DNA from: Opitutaceae bacterium
Lineage (GTDB): Bacteria; Verrucomicrobiota; Verrucomicrobiia; Opitutales; Opitutaceae
DNA length: 47,382 nt
Reading direction: 5' to 3'
NCBI GenBank assembly: GCA_014879845.1
Contig: JACSRI010000234.1
Span: 1 to 47,382 of the forward strand
The notes under the pieces are model-generated. The model ran no database searches, was not told the DNA's origin, and was given only the letters and a program-made list of their open reading frames with translations. Every line of letters starts with the position of its first letter. Positions within the stretch are counted from its first letter, which is position 1. Shown here piece after piece: positions 35,990 through 43,078 of the stretch. The translations under genes and the position numbers were made by a program.

Positions 35990-36288
35990 TCGCTCGGCTC
36001 CGGACTGAGGTTAGGGAGGGCTTGTGGTGTCGGAGATTCTGACAGACCGGACGATCTTCGCTAAATAATGATAATGATTGGCTTATGGAGGGTGTCGGAC
36101 GAGGCGGGATCACGCGTGTCGGAAAGAGTCGCACGAGGACGCCGACAATCCTCTAGGGGGCTTTACCGGGGGATCGAGCCGGGTTGGTGTGTTGGGTGAT
36201 CTAGGTCAATGACTTATGTATCATCATGGGCGGCGGGTACCGAGGCTGGCCAGCACGCTGCTTCTGGGCGTCTGCACAAACAACCACC
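35990..36288. other. AT-richer intergenic region upstream of the PEP-CTERM gene
   Basis: A 299-bp gap, visibly less GC-rich than its surroundings in two patches (36056-36090 and 36195-36235). The first patch contains the Fur-box-like sequence. The second contains TTGGGT (36192-36197), 17 nt, then TATGTA (36215-36220), a weak promoter-like pair upstream of the surface-protein start. No terminator with a U-run was found after uvrA. Confidence 0.5.
36064..36082 (+). promoter_or_regulatory. Candidate Fur box
   Basis: AATAATGATAATGATTGGC matches the 19-bp Fur consensus GATAATGATAATCATTATC at 15 positions, including an unbroken run AATAATGATAAT but for the first base. It lies 75 bp after uvrA and about 210 bp before the PEP-CTERM gene. 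In a high-GC genome such an A/T-rich match is unlikely by chance, but no Fur gene or iron-uptake gene is in the window, so regulation by iron is inference. Confidence 0.5.
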
Positions 36289-36972
36289 ATGCGACTCAAA
36301 TCAAAACTCCTTGGGTGTGCGGTGCTGGCGGCCGTGACGGCCTCCTCAGCGCTGGCAGACTCCTACACGTTGATCATGTCGGGTTCTCAGACCGGTTCTT
36401 ACTGGGCGACGCCCGAAGGCCAGCTCACCGACGTCCTTGCCAACTATGCGGCCCCGTACCGGACCGACACCTCCTACCTTTCGATGTGTGTGGAGAAGGA
36501 TGAGTATTTCTGGTCGGGCAAGCGCTACAACGGAAGCATCACCGGCACGACGGCGGACGGTGGCGGCGCCGACAACACCGGGATCGATCCGATATCGGTG
36601 GGCACCGCCTACCTCTACAAACAACTCGTGACCGGCACGCTGAGCGGTCTGCTCAACAACCTGAGCGACCTCAGTGCGCGTGTGCAGAACACGATTTGGT
36701 TCCTGGAAGGCGAGCAGGGGGCCGGTGACGCCACCCTCCTTGCGCACCTGGGTAGCGTGTTCGGTCAGGGGGGCTATCTTGGCAACTACGCGGGCGATGA
36801 GGTCAAGGTCATCAACCTGACCAAGTTCGATGGTGGCGGTGGTGACGGCCAGGCGAACTGGAATCGCCAGGACCAACTGGTGCTCCACAGCGTTCCAGAT
36901 GGCGGCGCGACGGTCGCGATGTTGGCCGCGTCGCTTTGCGCGCTGGTGGTCGTCCGGCGGCGTCGCGCCTGA
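36289..36972 (+). CDS. Exosortase-sorted surface protein (verrucomicrobial PEP-CTERM variant) with possible thioester-type domain
   Basis: A 227-aa secreted protein. A signal peptide (residues 1-23, cleavage after ALA) precedes a mature domain of about 180 residues. The tail is tripartite: VPDGG (202-206), a hydrophobic helix (207-222) and RRRR, the verrucomicrobial form of the PEP-CTERM signal cleaved by exosortase. The mature part has a single cysteine, C67, in SYLSMCVEKDEYFWSGKRY. It also has VQNTIWFLEGE (Q133, W137), preceded by the ISVGTAYLYKQL block. The C(V/I/L)E...sG..Y then QxxIW pattern recalls TQXA/thioester adhesin domains, where Cys and Gln form an internal thioester. That reading is a hypothesis. 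The start is the ATG at 36289; the frame opens upstream at 36226 but signal-peptide position favours 36289. Confidence 0.8.
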   Translation: MRLKSKLLGCAVLAAVTASSALADSYTLIMSGSQTGSYWATPEGQLTDVLANYAAPYRTDTSYLSMCVEKDEYFWSGKRYNGSITGTTADGGGADNTGIDPISVGTAYLYKQLVTGTLSGLLNNLSDLSARVQNTIWFLEGEQGAGDATLLAHLGSVFGQGGYLGNYAGDEVKVINLTKFDGGGGDGQANWNRQDQLVLHSVPDGGATVAMLAASLCALVVVRRRRA

Positions 36973-36994
36973 GCGTGGTTTTGTCCGTATCCTG

Positions 36995-37025
36995 GGCGGC
37001 GTGGGTAAGTCCTGCGCCGCCTTTT
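36995..37025 (+). terminator. Intrinsic terminator after the PEP-CTERM gene
   Basis: GGCGGCG (36995-37001) pairs with CGCCGCC (37015-37021), followed directly by TTTT. It lies 23 bp after the stop codon, so the surface-protein gene is probably monocistronic and separate from lpdA. Confidence 0.65.
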
Positions 37026-37099
37026 CGCGTTTCCATCCGCGCAGCCGACACAGGGAAGGGATTGAAACTCGGCCGGAAGCGTGATGCCGTTTCCGCCTT

Positions 37100-38497
37100 A
37101 TGTCAGACTCTTCCACCTATGACCTCGTTGTGATCGGCGGCGGACCGGCGGGCTATGCCGGGGCCATCCGGGCCGGGCAGCTCGGCAAGCGCGTGGCTTG
37201 CATCGAGATGGAGCGGCCGGGCGGCACCTGCCTGAACTGGGGTTGTATTCCCAGCAAGGCCCTGCTCAAGAGCGCCGAGCTCTTTCTCTCGATCCGCAAG
37301 GCCGAGGCGTTCGGTCTCAAGGTCGGGTCGGTCGAGTATGATTTTGCGAAGATCATCCAGCGCTCGCGCGGCGTGGCCGACCAGATGGCCAAGGGCATCG
37401 AGTTCCTCTTCAAGAAGAACAAGGTCGAGCACATCGTCGGCACCGGACGTGTCAGCGTGCCCGGCATGGTCGAGGTCACCGACGGGCCCGCCAAGGGCCG
37501 CATCCTCAAAGCCGACAAGGTCCTCGTCGCCACCGGCTGCAAGCCGCGCCGCTACCCGGGCCTCGAGGTCGACGGTGAGCGCATCATGACCTCGCGCGAA
37601 GCCCTCGCGATGAAGAAGCAGCCGAAGTCCATCGCCATCGTCGGCGCCGGGGCGATCGGCGTGGAGTTCGCCTATTTTCTCAATGCCTTCGGCACCAAGG
37701 TGACCCTCGTCGAGATGTTGCCGCAGGTCCTTCCGGTCGAGGACGAAGAAACCTCGAAGGTGCTCACCCGCGCGTTCACCAAGCTCGGCATCGCGCAGCA
37801 CGTCTCGACCAAGGTCGAGAACGTCAAGGTCGGCAAGGACTCGGTCATGCTCGATCTGGTGAAGGCGGACGGACGCGAGACGATCGAGGTCGAATCCGTT
37901 CTCTTCGCCATCGGCGTGACGGCCAATCTCGAGGGCGCGGTCTCGCCGCGCGTCTCGCTCAAGACCGACCGCGGTTACCTGGTCGTCGACGACAACTACC
38001 AGACGAGCGTCGCCGGCATCTATGCCGCGGGCGACATCATCGGCCCGCCCTGGCTGGCGCACGTCGCGACGTTCGAGGCGGTCAACGCCGTCAACGGCAT
38101 GTTCGGCGCCGCCAAGCCGAAGCGCGTGAAGAATTTCCCCGGCTGCACCTACTGCCTGCCGCAGGTCGCGAGCACGGGCATGACCGAGCGCGCCGTGAAG
38201 GAGAAGGGGCTGCCCTACAAGGTCGGCAAGTTCCCGTTCACCGCCGTGGGCAAGGCCGTGGCCGCCGGCGACGCCGAGGGCTTCGTTAAGGTGATCAGCC
38301 ATGAGAAGACCGGCGAGATTCTCGGCGTGCACATCGTCGGTCCGGATGCGACGGAGTTGATTGCTGAATACTGCCTCGCGATGGAGATGGAGGGCACGAT
38401 CGACGAGGTCCACCACACCATCCACGCGCACCCGACGTTGAGTGAGGCGTTGGCCGAGGCCGCTGCCGCCACGCACGGTCAGGCCATTCATATCTAG
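37100..38497 (+). CDS. lpdA: Dihydrolipoyl dehydrogenase (E3)
   Basis: FAD enzyme that reoxidises dihydrolipoyl groups of 2-oxoacid dehydrogenase complexes and the glycine cleavage system, reducing NAD+. The 465-aa protein has the FAD-binding LVVIGGGPAGYAGAI, redox-active C44 and C49 in GGTCLNWGCIPSKALL and the NAD-binding IVGAGAIGVEFA. The second FAD motif is IYAAGDI, and the catalytic His-Glu pair is in HAHPTLSE (H444, E449). The dimer-interface region has YCLPQVASTGMTE where most enzymes have YTxPEVASVGxTE. It stands alone, about 8 kb from the E2 gene at the right edge. The start is the ATG of MSDSSTYDLVV. Confidence 0.95.
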   Translation: MSDSSTYDLVVIGGGPAGYAGAIRAGQLGKRVACIEMERPGGTCLNWGCIPSKALLKSAELFLSIRKAEAFGLKVGSVEYDFAKIIQRSRGVADQMAKGIEFLFKKNKVEHIVGTGRVSVPGMVEVTDGPAKGRILKADKVLVATGCKPRRYPGLEVDGERIMTSREALAMKKQPKSIAIVGAGAIGVEFAYFLNAFGTKVTLVEMLPQVLPVEDEETSKVLTRAFTKLGIAQHVSTKVENVKVGKDSVMLDLVKADGRETIEVESVLFAIGVTANLEGAVSPRVSLKTDRGYLVVDDNYQTSVAGIYAAGDIIGPPWLAHVATFEAVNAVNGMFGAAKPKRVKNFPGCTYCLPQVASTGMTERAVKEKGLPYKVGKFPFTAVGKAVAAGDAEGFVKVISHEKTGEILGVHIVGPDATELIAEYCLAMEMEGTIDEVHHTIHAHPTLSEALAEAAAATHGQAIHI

Positions 38498-38513
38498 GCG
38501 GCAGCCCGACCGG

Positions 38514-38565
38514 GCACTAGACGACAAAGGCGGCGCTTTCGGGCGCCGCCTTTGTCGTTTAGTGC
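38514..38565. terminator. Strong bidirectional terminator between lpdA and the YqaA-like gene
   Basis: Arms 38514-38536 and 38543-38565 pair over 23 positions with a single mismatch around a 6-base TTTCGG loop. The stem core is GACAAAGGCGGCGC. It sits between two convergent genes, and each strand carries an AAA/TTT segment in the stem rather than a clean U-tail. Confidence 0.75.
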
Positions 38566-38593
38566 GGGACCGCGATCGCGTCCGCGAGTGGAC

Positions 38594-39232
38594 CTACATC
38601 AGGTATTTGATCGCCACGAAACCGCCGATCGCGAGCAGCGTCAGCAGGATCGTCGCCCACTCGAGGTATCGATCCAGATAGACCTTCACGGTCGGGCCGA
38701 AGATGCGAATCGTGCCGGCCACGAGGAAGAACCGGCCCGAGCGCCCGATCACCGAGGCGAGCACCAGCGTGCCGAGGCTGACCTGCTCGTGGAAAACGCC
38801 GGCCGCGATGGTGAAGACCTTGTACGGTATCGGCGTGAATGCCGCCGTCAGGATAGCGATGAAGGCGTTGTCGGCATAGAGCTTCGCGACCGTGTCCCAT
38901 GCGGCGCCGTAGTGCAGCAGGTCGAAGATGATCCAGCGCCCCAGCGGCTCGGCTGCATAGCCGATGTAGTAGCCCAGGATCCCGCCGAGCACCGAAGCCA
39001 CCGAACACCAGAAGGCGAAGACGAGAGACCGCTTCGGTTTGCCCATGCAGAGCGCCATGAGCAGCACGTCGGGCGGTATCGGGAAGAACGAGGACTCGAC
39101 AAACGAGAGGGTCACGAGCGCCGGCAGCGCATAGCGGGTCTCCGCCCAATGCAGCACCCAGGCATAGAGGCGGCGGATCGGGCCGGGCTTCTTGGCGGCG
39201 GGCGTGGTTTCGGCAGCGACAGGGGAGGTCAT
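38594..39232 (-). CDS. YqaA/DedA family membrane protein
   Basis: A 212-aa integral membrane protein of the SNARE-associated/VTT (DedA) superfamily, YqaA branch. Motifs are FVESSFFPIPPDVLLMALCMGKP after the first helix, SVLGGILGYYIGY, and the re-entrant region AFTPIPYKVFTIAAGVF with the conserved FTPIPYK. The last residues form a C-terminal helix. DedA relatives flip phospholipids or undecaprenyl phosphate; which applies to the YqaA branch is not settled. The start is the ATG at 39230-39232 (MTSPVAAETT); an upstream TTG at 39268 is unlikely. It converges with lpdA. Confidence 0.85.
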   Translation of the reverse strand: MTSPVAAETTPAAKKPGPIRRLYAWVLHWAETRYALPALVTLSFVESSFFPIPPDVLLMALCMGKPKRSLVFAFWCSVASVLGGILGYYIGYAAEPLGRWIIFDLLHYGAAWDTVAKLYADNAFIAILTAAFTPIPYKVFTIAAGVFHEQVSLGTLVLASVIGRSGRFFLVAGTIRIFGPTVKVYLDRYLEWATILLTLLAIGGFVAIKYLM

Positions 39233-39265
39233 GCGGCGGTGGCGGGCGGGCGACTGGTTTCCGGG

Positions 39266-39302
39266 CAAAGAAAAGCCGCGCTCGGTCTTCGCGGGCGCGG
39301 CT
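39266..39302 (-). terminator. Intrinsic terminator of the small basic protein gene
   Basis: On the minus strand AGCCGCGC and GCGCGGCT form an 8-bp stem followed by TTTTCTTT. It begins 24 bp after the stop codon of the 52-aa gene, giving that gene its own transcript end ahead of the YqaA-like gene. Confidence 0.7.
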
Positions 39303-39325
39303 GCTGGCGGGGAGCGCGGGCCGGA

Positions 39326-39484
39326 TCAGGCCTCGGGCTTGGTCTTGCGCAGACCCTGGACGCGGTCGCCTTCCTTCCACTGGCCCCGCTTCTTGAGCAG
39401 GTCGACGCGCTCGAAGCGCTTGAGGACGTTACGCTTCACGGAGCTGGCTCCGGAGGTGGTCTTGAAACTGGCGTGCTGGGACAT
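39326..39484 (-). CDS. Small basic protein of the Chlamydiae/Verrucomicrobia type
   Basis: A 52-aa, Lys/Arg-rich protein: MSQHASFKTTSGASSVKRNV, LKRFERVDLLKKRGQWKEGD, RVQGLRKTKPEA. KRNVLKRFERV and KKRGQWKEGDRV match the lineage-restricted family I know as TIGR04137 (small basic protein of Chlamydiae, Verrucomicrobia and Planctomycetes). The charge and size recall ribosome-associated proteins, but no function is established to my knowledge. The ATG at 39482-39484 is the only sensible start. The frame is conserved from start to stop, and an intrinsic terminator follows, so it is a real gene despite its length. It is also a taxonomic marker for the window. Confidence 0.9.
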   Translation of the reverse strand: MSQHASFKTTSGASSVKRNVLKRFERVDLLKKRGQWKEGDRVQGLRKTKPEA

Positions 39485-39529
39485 GGTAATGCGTGTGTTG
39501 AAAGTGGATGGGACCGCGTAAAAGGGCGT

Positions 39530-39889
39530 TTAGGTAGAGGTCTGCATCACCCAGTTCAAGTAGTTTTTCGAGACGCTGTCGGCCGAGATGCACACCCACT
39601 GCGGCGTCTGGTAGCTGTGGTGGGCGTGCAGCCAGGTGCCGACCTCGTGCTGGCGAGCGGACGCGAACTTCAGGGTGAGGCGGAACTCCTGGGCGGTCTC
39701 GACGGCGCCGTCCCAGCGATAGATCGACGTGACGGGACCGTTGATCTGCGCGCACGCCACGAGGCCGGCCTCGACCAGTCCGCGGCCCAGCCCTTCGGCC
39801 TCCTCCCGGCTGGCGGTGGTCGTCCAGCCGATCATGACGGTGGCCGGGGCCCCAGACGCAGGCTTGCGCTCCTCAGCCGGGAAATTCAC
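39530..39889 (-). CDS. cutA: CutA1 family divalent-ion tolerance protein
   Basis: A small trimeric protein with a ferredoxin-like fold, 119 aa. The family core is clear: GLVEAGLVACAQINGPVTSIY, RWDGAVETAQEFRLTLKF, and HHSYQTPQWVCI where most members have HPYEVPE. CutA has been linked to copper tolerance in E. coli, but its molecular role remains unsettled. The start is a GTG at 39887-39889 that adds a 15-residue Pro/Ala lead; the next ATG (residue 19) falls inside the first strand, so the GTG is preferred. It is divergent from rpoZ with 63 bp between starts. Confidence 0.88.
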   Translation of the reverse strand: MNFPAEERKPASGAPATVMIGWTTTASREEAEGLGRGLVEAGLVACAQINGPVTSIYRWDGAVETAQEFRLTLKFASARQHEVGTWLHAHHSYQTPQWVCISADSVSKNYLNWVMQTST

Positions 39890-39940
39890 TCTTGACCCTC
39901 CGCATACGGAAATCCATACGGCTCAACTTTTATCTCAACT

Positions 39941-39945
39941 GGAGG
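39941..39945 (+). promoter_or_regulatory. Ribosome binding site deciding the rpoZ start
   Basis: GGAGG with 7 nt spacing to a TTG codon. Because the codon is a rare TTG, this site is what fixes the start of the omega-subunit gene. Confidence 0.7.
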
Positions 39946-39952
39946 CACTGCC

Positions 39953-40156
39953 TTGAGAGACGAATATCTGAAAGAAGCCATCAAGATCATTCCCGACACG
40001 AACGCGCTCATCAACGTGGTCTCGCGCCGCGTGAAGCAGCTCAAGCGCGGGCATCGTCCCCTCGTGGAGTCTCTGGAGAAGCTCAACCCCGAGGACATCG
40101 CCCTGCGCGAGGTCATCGAGGGCAAGATCAGCTACGAGACCGCCGGCGAGTCCTGA
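39953..40156 (+). CDS. rpoZ: DNA-directed RNA polymerase omega subunit
   Basis: A 67-aa subunit that helps fold and hold the beta-prime subunit. The sequence MRDEYLKEAIKIIPDTNALI, NVVSRRVKQLKRGHRPLVE and NPEDIALREVIEGKISYE follows the omega pattern, with the conserved N-x-x-S/R-R-V-x-Q-L and A-L-R-E-V/I-x-x-G-K-I segments. The initiation codon is TTG, supported by GGAGG 7 nt upstream. smpB begins 93 bp after the stop on the same strand and may be co-transcribed. No gmk or coaBC gene, frequent rpoZ neighbours, is present. Confidence 0.9.
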   Translation: MRDEYLKEAIKIIPDTNALINVVSRRVKQLKRGHRPLVESLEKLNPEDIALREVIEGKISYETAGES

Positions 40157-40249
40157 TCGCGCATCGCCTCGCCGCGCCGGCCCGCCGCACCGTGTTTGCG
40201 GCAGGGTCGGGCCGACCAGGCCCGCGGGTCGACTCCCGCATTTCTGACC

Positions 40250-40726
40250 GTGGCCGCCCAAGGCAAATCCGGCAAACCGCTCCCGGACATCCGCAACGCC
40301 AAGGCGGGCCGCGACTATGCGCTCGGCGAGCGCTACGAGGCCGGCATCGTCCTGCGTGGCACGGAGGTGAAGTCCATCCGCGCCGGCAAGGCCCAGCTGG
40401 CTGATGCCTTCGGCCGTATCGAGAAAGGGGAGGTGTTCCTCTACAACCTCCACATCTCCGAGTACGAATTCGGCAACATCAACAACCACGCCCCCAAGCG
40501 TGCGCGCAAGCTGCTGCTCAAGGAGCGCGAGATCCGCAAGATCAAGGAGGCGATCGAGGCTGGCGGCAAGGCCCTCGTGCCCGTGCGGCTCTACTTCAAG
40601 CAGGCGTTGGTGAAGGTCGAGCTGGCGATCGGCACGGGCAAGCGCGACTACGACAAGCGCGAGGACCTCAAGAAGCGCGCCAGCGACCGCGAGGTCGCCC
40701 GCGTGCTGAACGCGCGGCGCGGTTAG
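40250..40726 (+). CDS. smpB: SsrA-binding protein
   Basis: Binds tmRNA and delivers it to stalled ribosomes in trans-translation. The 158-aa OB-fold protein has NAKAGRDYALGERYEAGIVL, RGTEVKSIRAGKAQLADAF, HISEYEFGNINNHAPKRARK, LLLKEREIRKI and the C-terminal basic tail GKRDYDKREDLKKRASDREV. The start is taken as GTG at 40250 (MAAQGKSGKPLPDIRNAKAG), giving family length. The frame is open upstream to a TTG at 40196 with no family similarity. No ssrA (tmRNA) gene was found in the window. ClpXP, encoded at 10.6-12.5 kb, degrades proteins carrying the tag. Confidence 0.95.
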   Translation: MAAQGKSGKPLPDIRNAKAGRDYALGERYEAGIVLRGTEVKSIRAGKAQLADAFGRIEKGEVFLYNLHISEYEFGNINNHAPKRARKLLLKEREIRKIKEAIEAGGKALVPVRLYFKQALVKVELAIGTGKRDYDKREDLKKRASDREVARVLNARRG

Positions 40727-40808
40727 GCGCGGACCGCCGAGTCCGGTATTTGGCGGTCGGCAAACGACGCGCGGCGACGAGCGCCGGCCGTTCGCCGGTC
40801 GCCCAGGC

Positions 40809-41597
40809 TCAACGGTTGTCTCCGTCGAGGATGCGGCCAAGGCCGCCGAGGACCGAGCCTTCTTCGCGTCGGCCGCGCCCGACCCGCGCCGCCGCGGCCA
40901 TGCGGTCGGCCAGGCGGCTGAAGGGCAGCGACTGCAGCCACACGCGGCCTGGTCCGCGCAGGGTGGCGAAAAACAGGCCCTCGCCGCCGAAGATCGCGGA
41001 CTTGATCCCGCCGACGTACTGGATGTCAAAGTCAACGGTCGGCTGGAATGCGACGATGCAGCCGGTGTCGACGCGCAGCACCTCGCCGTGATTGAGGACG
41101 CGCTCGGTCACCGTGCCGCCCGCGTGCAGGAAGGTCCAGCCGTCGCCCTGCAGGCGCTGCATGATGAACCCCTCGCCGCCGAACAGGCCGGTGCCGATGC
41201 GTTTGTTGAATGCGATGCCGACGCTCACGCCCTTCGCGGCGCAGAGAAACGAGTCCTTCTGCGCGACGATCTCGCCGCCGACTTCCGCGAGGTGCAGGGG
41301 CACGATCTTGCCGGGATAGGGCGCGCCGAAGGCCACGCGGCGTTTGCCGCCGGCCTGGTTCGCGTAGACAGTCATGAAGAGCGACTCGCCGGTGAGCAGG
41401 CGTTTGCCGGCGCCCAGGAGCGAGTCGAAGATGCCGCCACTCGGGCGCGAGCCGTCGCCGAAGATGGTCTGCATCTGGATGCCATCTTCCATGAACATCA
41501 TGCCGCCCGCCTCGGCCAGCGCGGCCTCACCGGGGTCGAGCTCCACCTCCACGAACTGCATGTCGTCGCCGTGGATGCGATAGTCGATCTCGTGCAT
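40809..41597 (-). CDS. AIM24/TIGR00266 family protein
   Basis: A 262-aa soluble protein with the double-stranded beta-barrel typical of AIM24. Motifs are [96 protein letters not shown] and [20 protein letters not shown]. Bacterial members have no proven function; the yeast relative acts in mitochondrial inner-membrane organisation. The final 30 residues are an Arg/Gly-rich tail. The ATG at 41595-41597 (MHEIDYRI) is used; an ATG at 41627 would add ten Pro/Ser-rich residues. It converges with smpB. Confidence 0.85.
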   Translation of the reverse strand: MHEIDYRIHGDDMQFVEVELDPGEAALAEAGGMMFMEDGIQMQTIFGDGSRPSGGIFDSLLGAGKRLLTGESLFMTVYANQAGGKRRVAFGAPYPGKIVPLHLAEVGGEIVAQKDSFLCAAKGVSVGIAFNKRIGTGLFGGEGFIMQRLQGDGWTFLHAGGTVTERVLNHGEVLRVDTGCIVAFQPTVDFDIQYVGGIKSAIFGGEGLFFATLRGPGRVWLQSLPFSRLADRMAAAARVGRGRREEGSVLGGLGRILDGDNR

Positions 41598-41722
41598 GGA
41601 GGAGTCGGAGGGTGTCGGGGGTGGCATGGGATGGCTGTGTGGTGTGGCCGGAAGACACAGGCCCGGGCGCAGCAGTTGCAGAAATTCACAGTCCGCGCCA
41701 TCCGCGCGGTCGGGTGCGCTTC

Positions 41723-42379
41723 TCAGCGGGACGCCCCCGGACCTGCTCCGGCGAGGTCGTTGCGAGCGTTGAGCACGAGCCACGCGGACCAGGTGAAGAT
41801 GCCGAGCAGCTTCGAGCCGCACATGGCGAAGCTGACCATCTTCGAGGTGCCGCCGGCCACGGTGTCGATGCCGGCCATGAATCCCAGCAGCCCGACGGCC
41901 AGTGCGAAGAGCGCCGGATTGCGCGCGAGCAACTCGCGGCGGCACCGTGCCACGAAGACCGCGAAGAAGATGCCGTAGACCGCGTAGACGGCGTTCTGGG
42001 GAAGCCGCAGGTAGCGCCAGGCCAGGTCGTCGTGGATGAGGAAGAAGTCGTCCACCATGAGGAGCGCGGTGAACGCGCCCGCGATGCGGTAGAAGCGCAC
42101 GATCGCCCGGTCGGCTTGCCGCCCGGCGAGTACGGCGGCGGCGAACAGCGCCACGCTCGCGCCGGCACACCAGCCGAGGATGCCGAGGTTGGAAAAGAAG
42201 CCGAGCAACGGATTGGCGTGCAGCACGGCCGTGGGATCGCCGAGGAGTTTCCAGACCGGCTTGCCGTTCTGCCGGACGACGAGGAGGGCCGCGCAAAACA
42301 TGAGGCCGAGCGGCACGATGAGCCCCGCGAGCACGAGGCGTAGGTCGCGACGATCGCGCGTTCCGGGCTGAGGAATCAT
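41723..42379 (-). CDS. Hypothetical six-helix membrane protein
   Basis: Not recognised, 218 aa. About six hydrophobic helices: residues 15-35, 56-86, 97-114, 128-146, 153-173 and 183-205. The most striking feature is the acidic, histidine-containing [14 protein letters not shown] (about 108-121) at the end of helix 3. Its polar residues D110, D111, H116, D117 and D118 could bind a metal or form an active site at the membrane face. A similar DD-x-F-L-x-H pattern occurs in uncharacterised membrane proteins, but I cannot name the family. The start is the ATG at 42377-42379. It is separated by about 186 bp from the anti-sigma-like gene on the same strand. Confidence 0.65.
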   Translation of the reverse strand: MIPQPGTRDRRDLRLVLAGLIVPLGLMFCAALLVVRQNGKPVWKLLGDPTAVLHANPLLGFFSNLGILGWCAGASVALFAAAVLAGRQADRAIVRFYRIAGAFTALLMVDDFFLIHDDLAWRYLRLPQNAVYAVYGIFFAVFVARCRRELLARNPALFALAVGLLGFMAGIDTVAGGTSKMVSFAMCGSKLLGIFTWSAWLVLNARNDLAGAGPGASR

Positions 42380-42445
42380 GGTGGCGACGCCATCGAGGAC
42401 GTGCGGTCGCGCACTGGCCAGACAGGAATGGGTGGCCCGCCGCCT

Positions 42446-42552
42446 GCATCGGGATCGTCGTGCGCCCCGGCATCTCGGAGGACGCCGTCGAGGCGCTCAC
42501 CGACGAGATGCAGAATGAGTTTGGTCCCGACCGCAGGTTCGAGCCGATGTGA
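42446..42552 (+). pseudogene. Possible 3' remnant of a coding sequence
   Basis: One plus-strand frame in the gap between two minus-strand genes reads [20 protein letters not shown], then [16 protein letters not shown] and a TGA at 42550-42552. The alternation of hydrophobic and acidic residues looks like a folded protein's C terminus rather than GC-rich shadow translation. No in-frame start precedes it and the upstream part ([13 protein letters not shown]) is shadow-like. It may be a decayed gene end; I do not recognise the family. Confidence 0.3.
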
Positions 42553-42565
42553 GTGCGCGGGCGGG

Positions 42566-43078
42566 TCAGGTCTCGCGCGAGCCCGGGGAGTCTGGGGCCG
42601 CGTCGGGACGCGTCAGCATCTGCGACGGCACGAAGTTGGCGGCGAGGAAGTCGAGGGCGCTGCGCGCGTCGGCGCGGACCGACTCGATCTCGCGCTCGAG
42701 CGGAGCGGCGACCGCGAGCGTCGGCGTGGTGGTCAAGTCCGCCGAAGCGAGGCGCGCGGGCAGCGTCTGGACCTTGTCGACGAGATAGCGGATGTCGGCC
42801 TCGCTTACGTGTGCCGTGTCGGCGCGCTCGTGCCAGAGGACGACCAAGGCGACCGCGCAGGCGGAGGTCACGAGCCCGGCCAGCGCGGGCGGGAGGAGTC
42901 GAAAGGAGCGACGGCGCGGCTCGCGCTGCGGCGCGGCGCGGGTCGCGTCGACCTCGCGCCATACGGCGGCGCTGACGCGCTGCTCGAGCCCCTCGGGTGG
43001 GGCGACGCGCGCGGCGCGGGCATCGGCGCGCAGGCGGGATTCGAGGGATGGTTCGTGGTCGCGGCGGTCGGTGTTCAT
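42566..43078 (-). CDS. Putative anti-sigma factor (single-pass membrane protein)
   Basis: A 170-aa protein encoded directly after an ECF sigma factor, overlapping it as ATGA (43075-43078). A charged cytoplasmic region of about 60 residues ([39 protein letters not shown]) precedes one transmembrane helix (about 62-82, [18 protein letters not shown]). A periplasmic part with a helical [16 protein letters not shown] segment follows. It lacks the HxxxCxxC zinc anti-sigma motif, so the call rests on topology, gene order and coupling. Anti-sigma factors of this shape hold the sigma factor at the membrane until a periplasmic signal. The start is the ATG at 43076-43078. Confidence 0.65.
   Translation of the reverse strand: MNTDRRDHEPSLESRLRADARAARVAPPEGLEQRVSAAVWREVDATRAAPQREPRRRSFRLLPPALAGLVTSACAVALVVLWHERADTAHVSEADIRYLVDKVQTLPARLASADLTTTPTLAVAAPLEREIESVRADARSALDFLAANFVPSQMLTRPDAAPDSPGSRET

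Noticed and set aside
36192-36220. Sigma-70-like promoter TTGGGT-N17-TATGTA before the PEP-CTERM gene
   Set aside because: The spacing is right but only about half of the -10 positions match; too weak to list as a promoter, so only mentioned in the intergenic entry.
40225-40245. tRNA T-arm-like stretch GCGGGTCGACTCCCGC upstream of smpB
   Set aside because: The loop is 6 instead of 7 bases, no acceptor stem, anticodon arm or CCA could be fitted, and it lies in GC-rich leader sequence. It is not a tRNA or tmRNA end.
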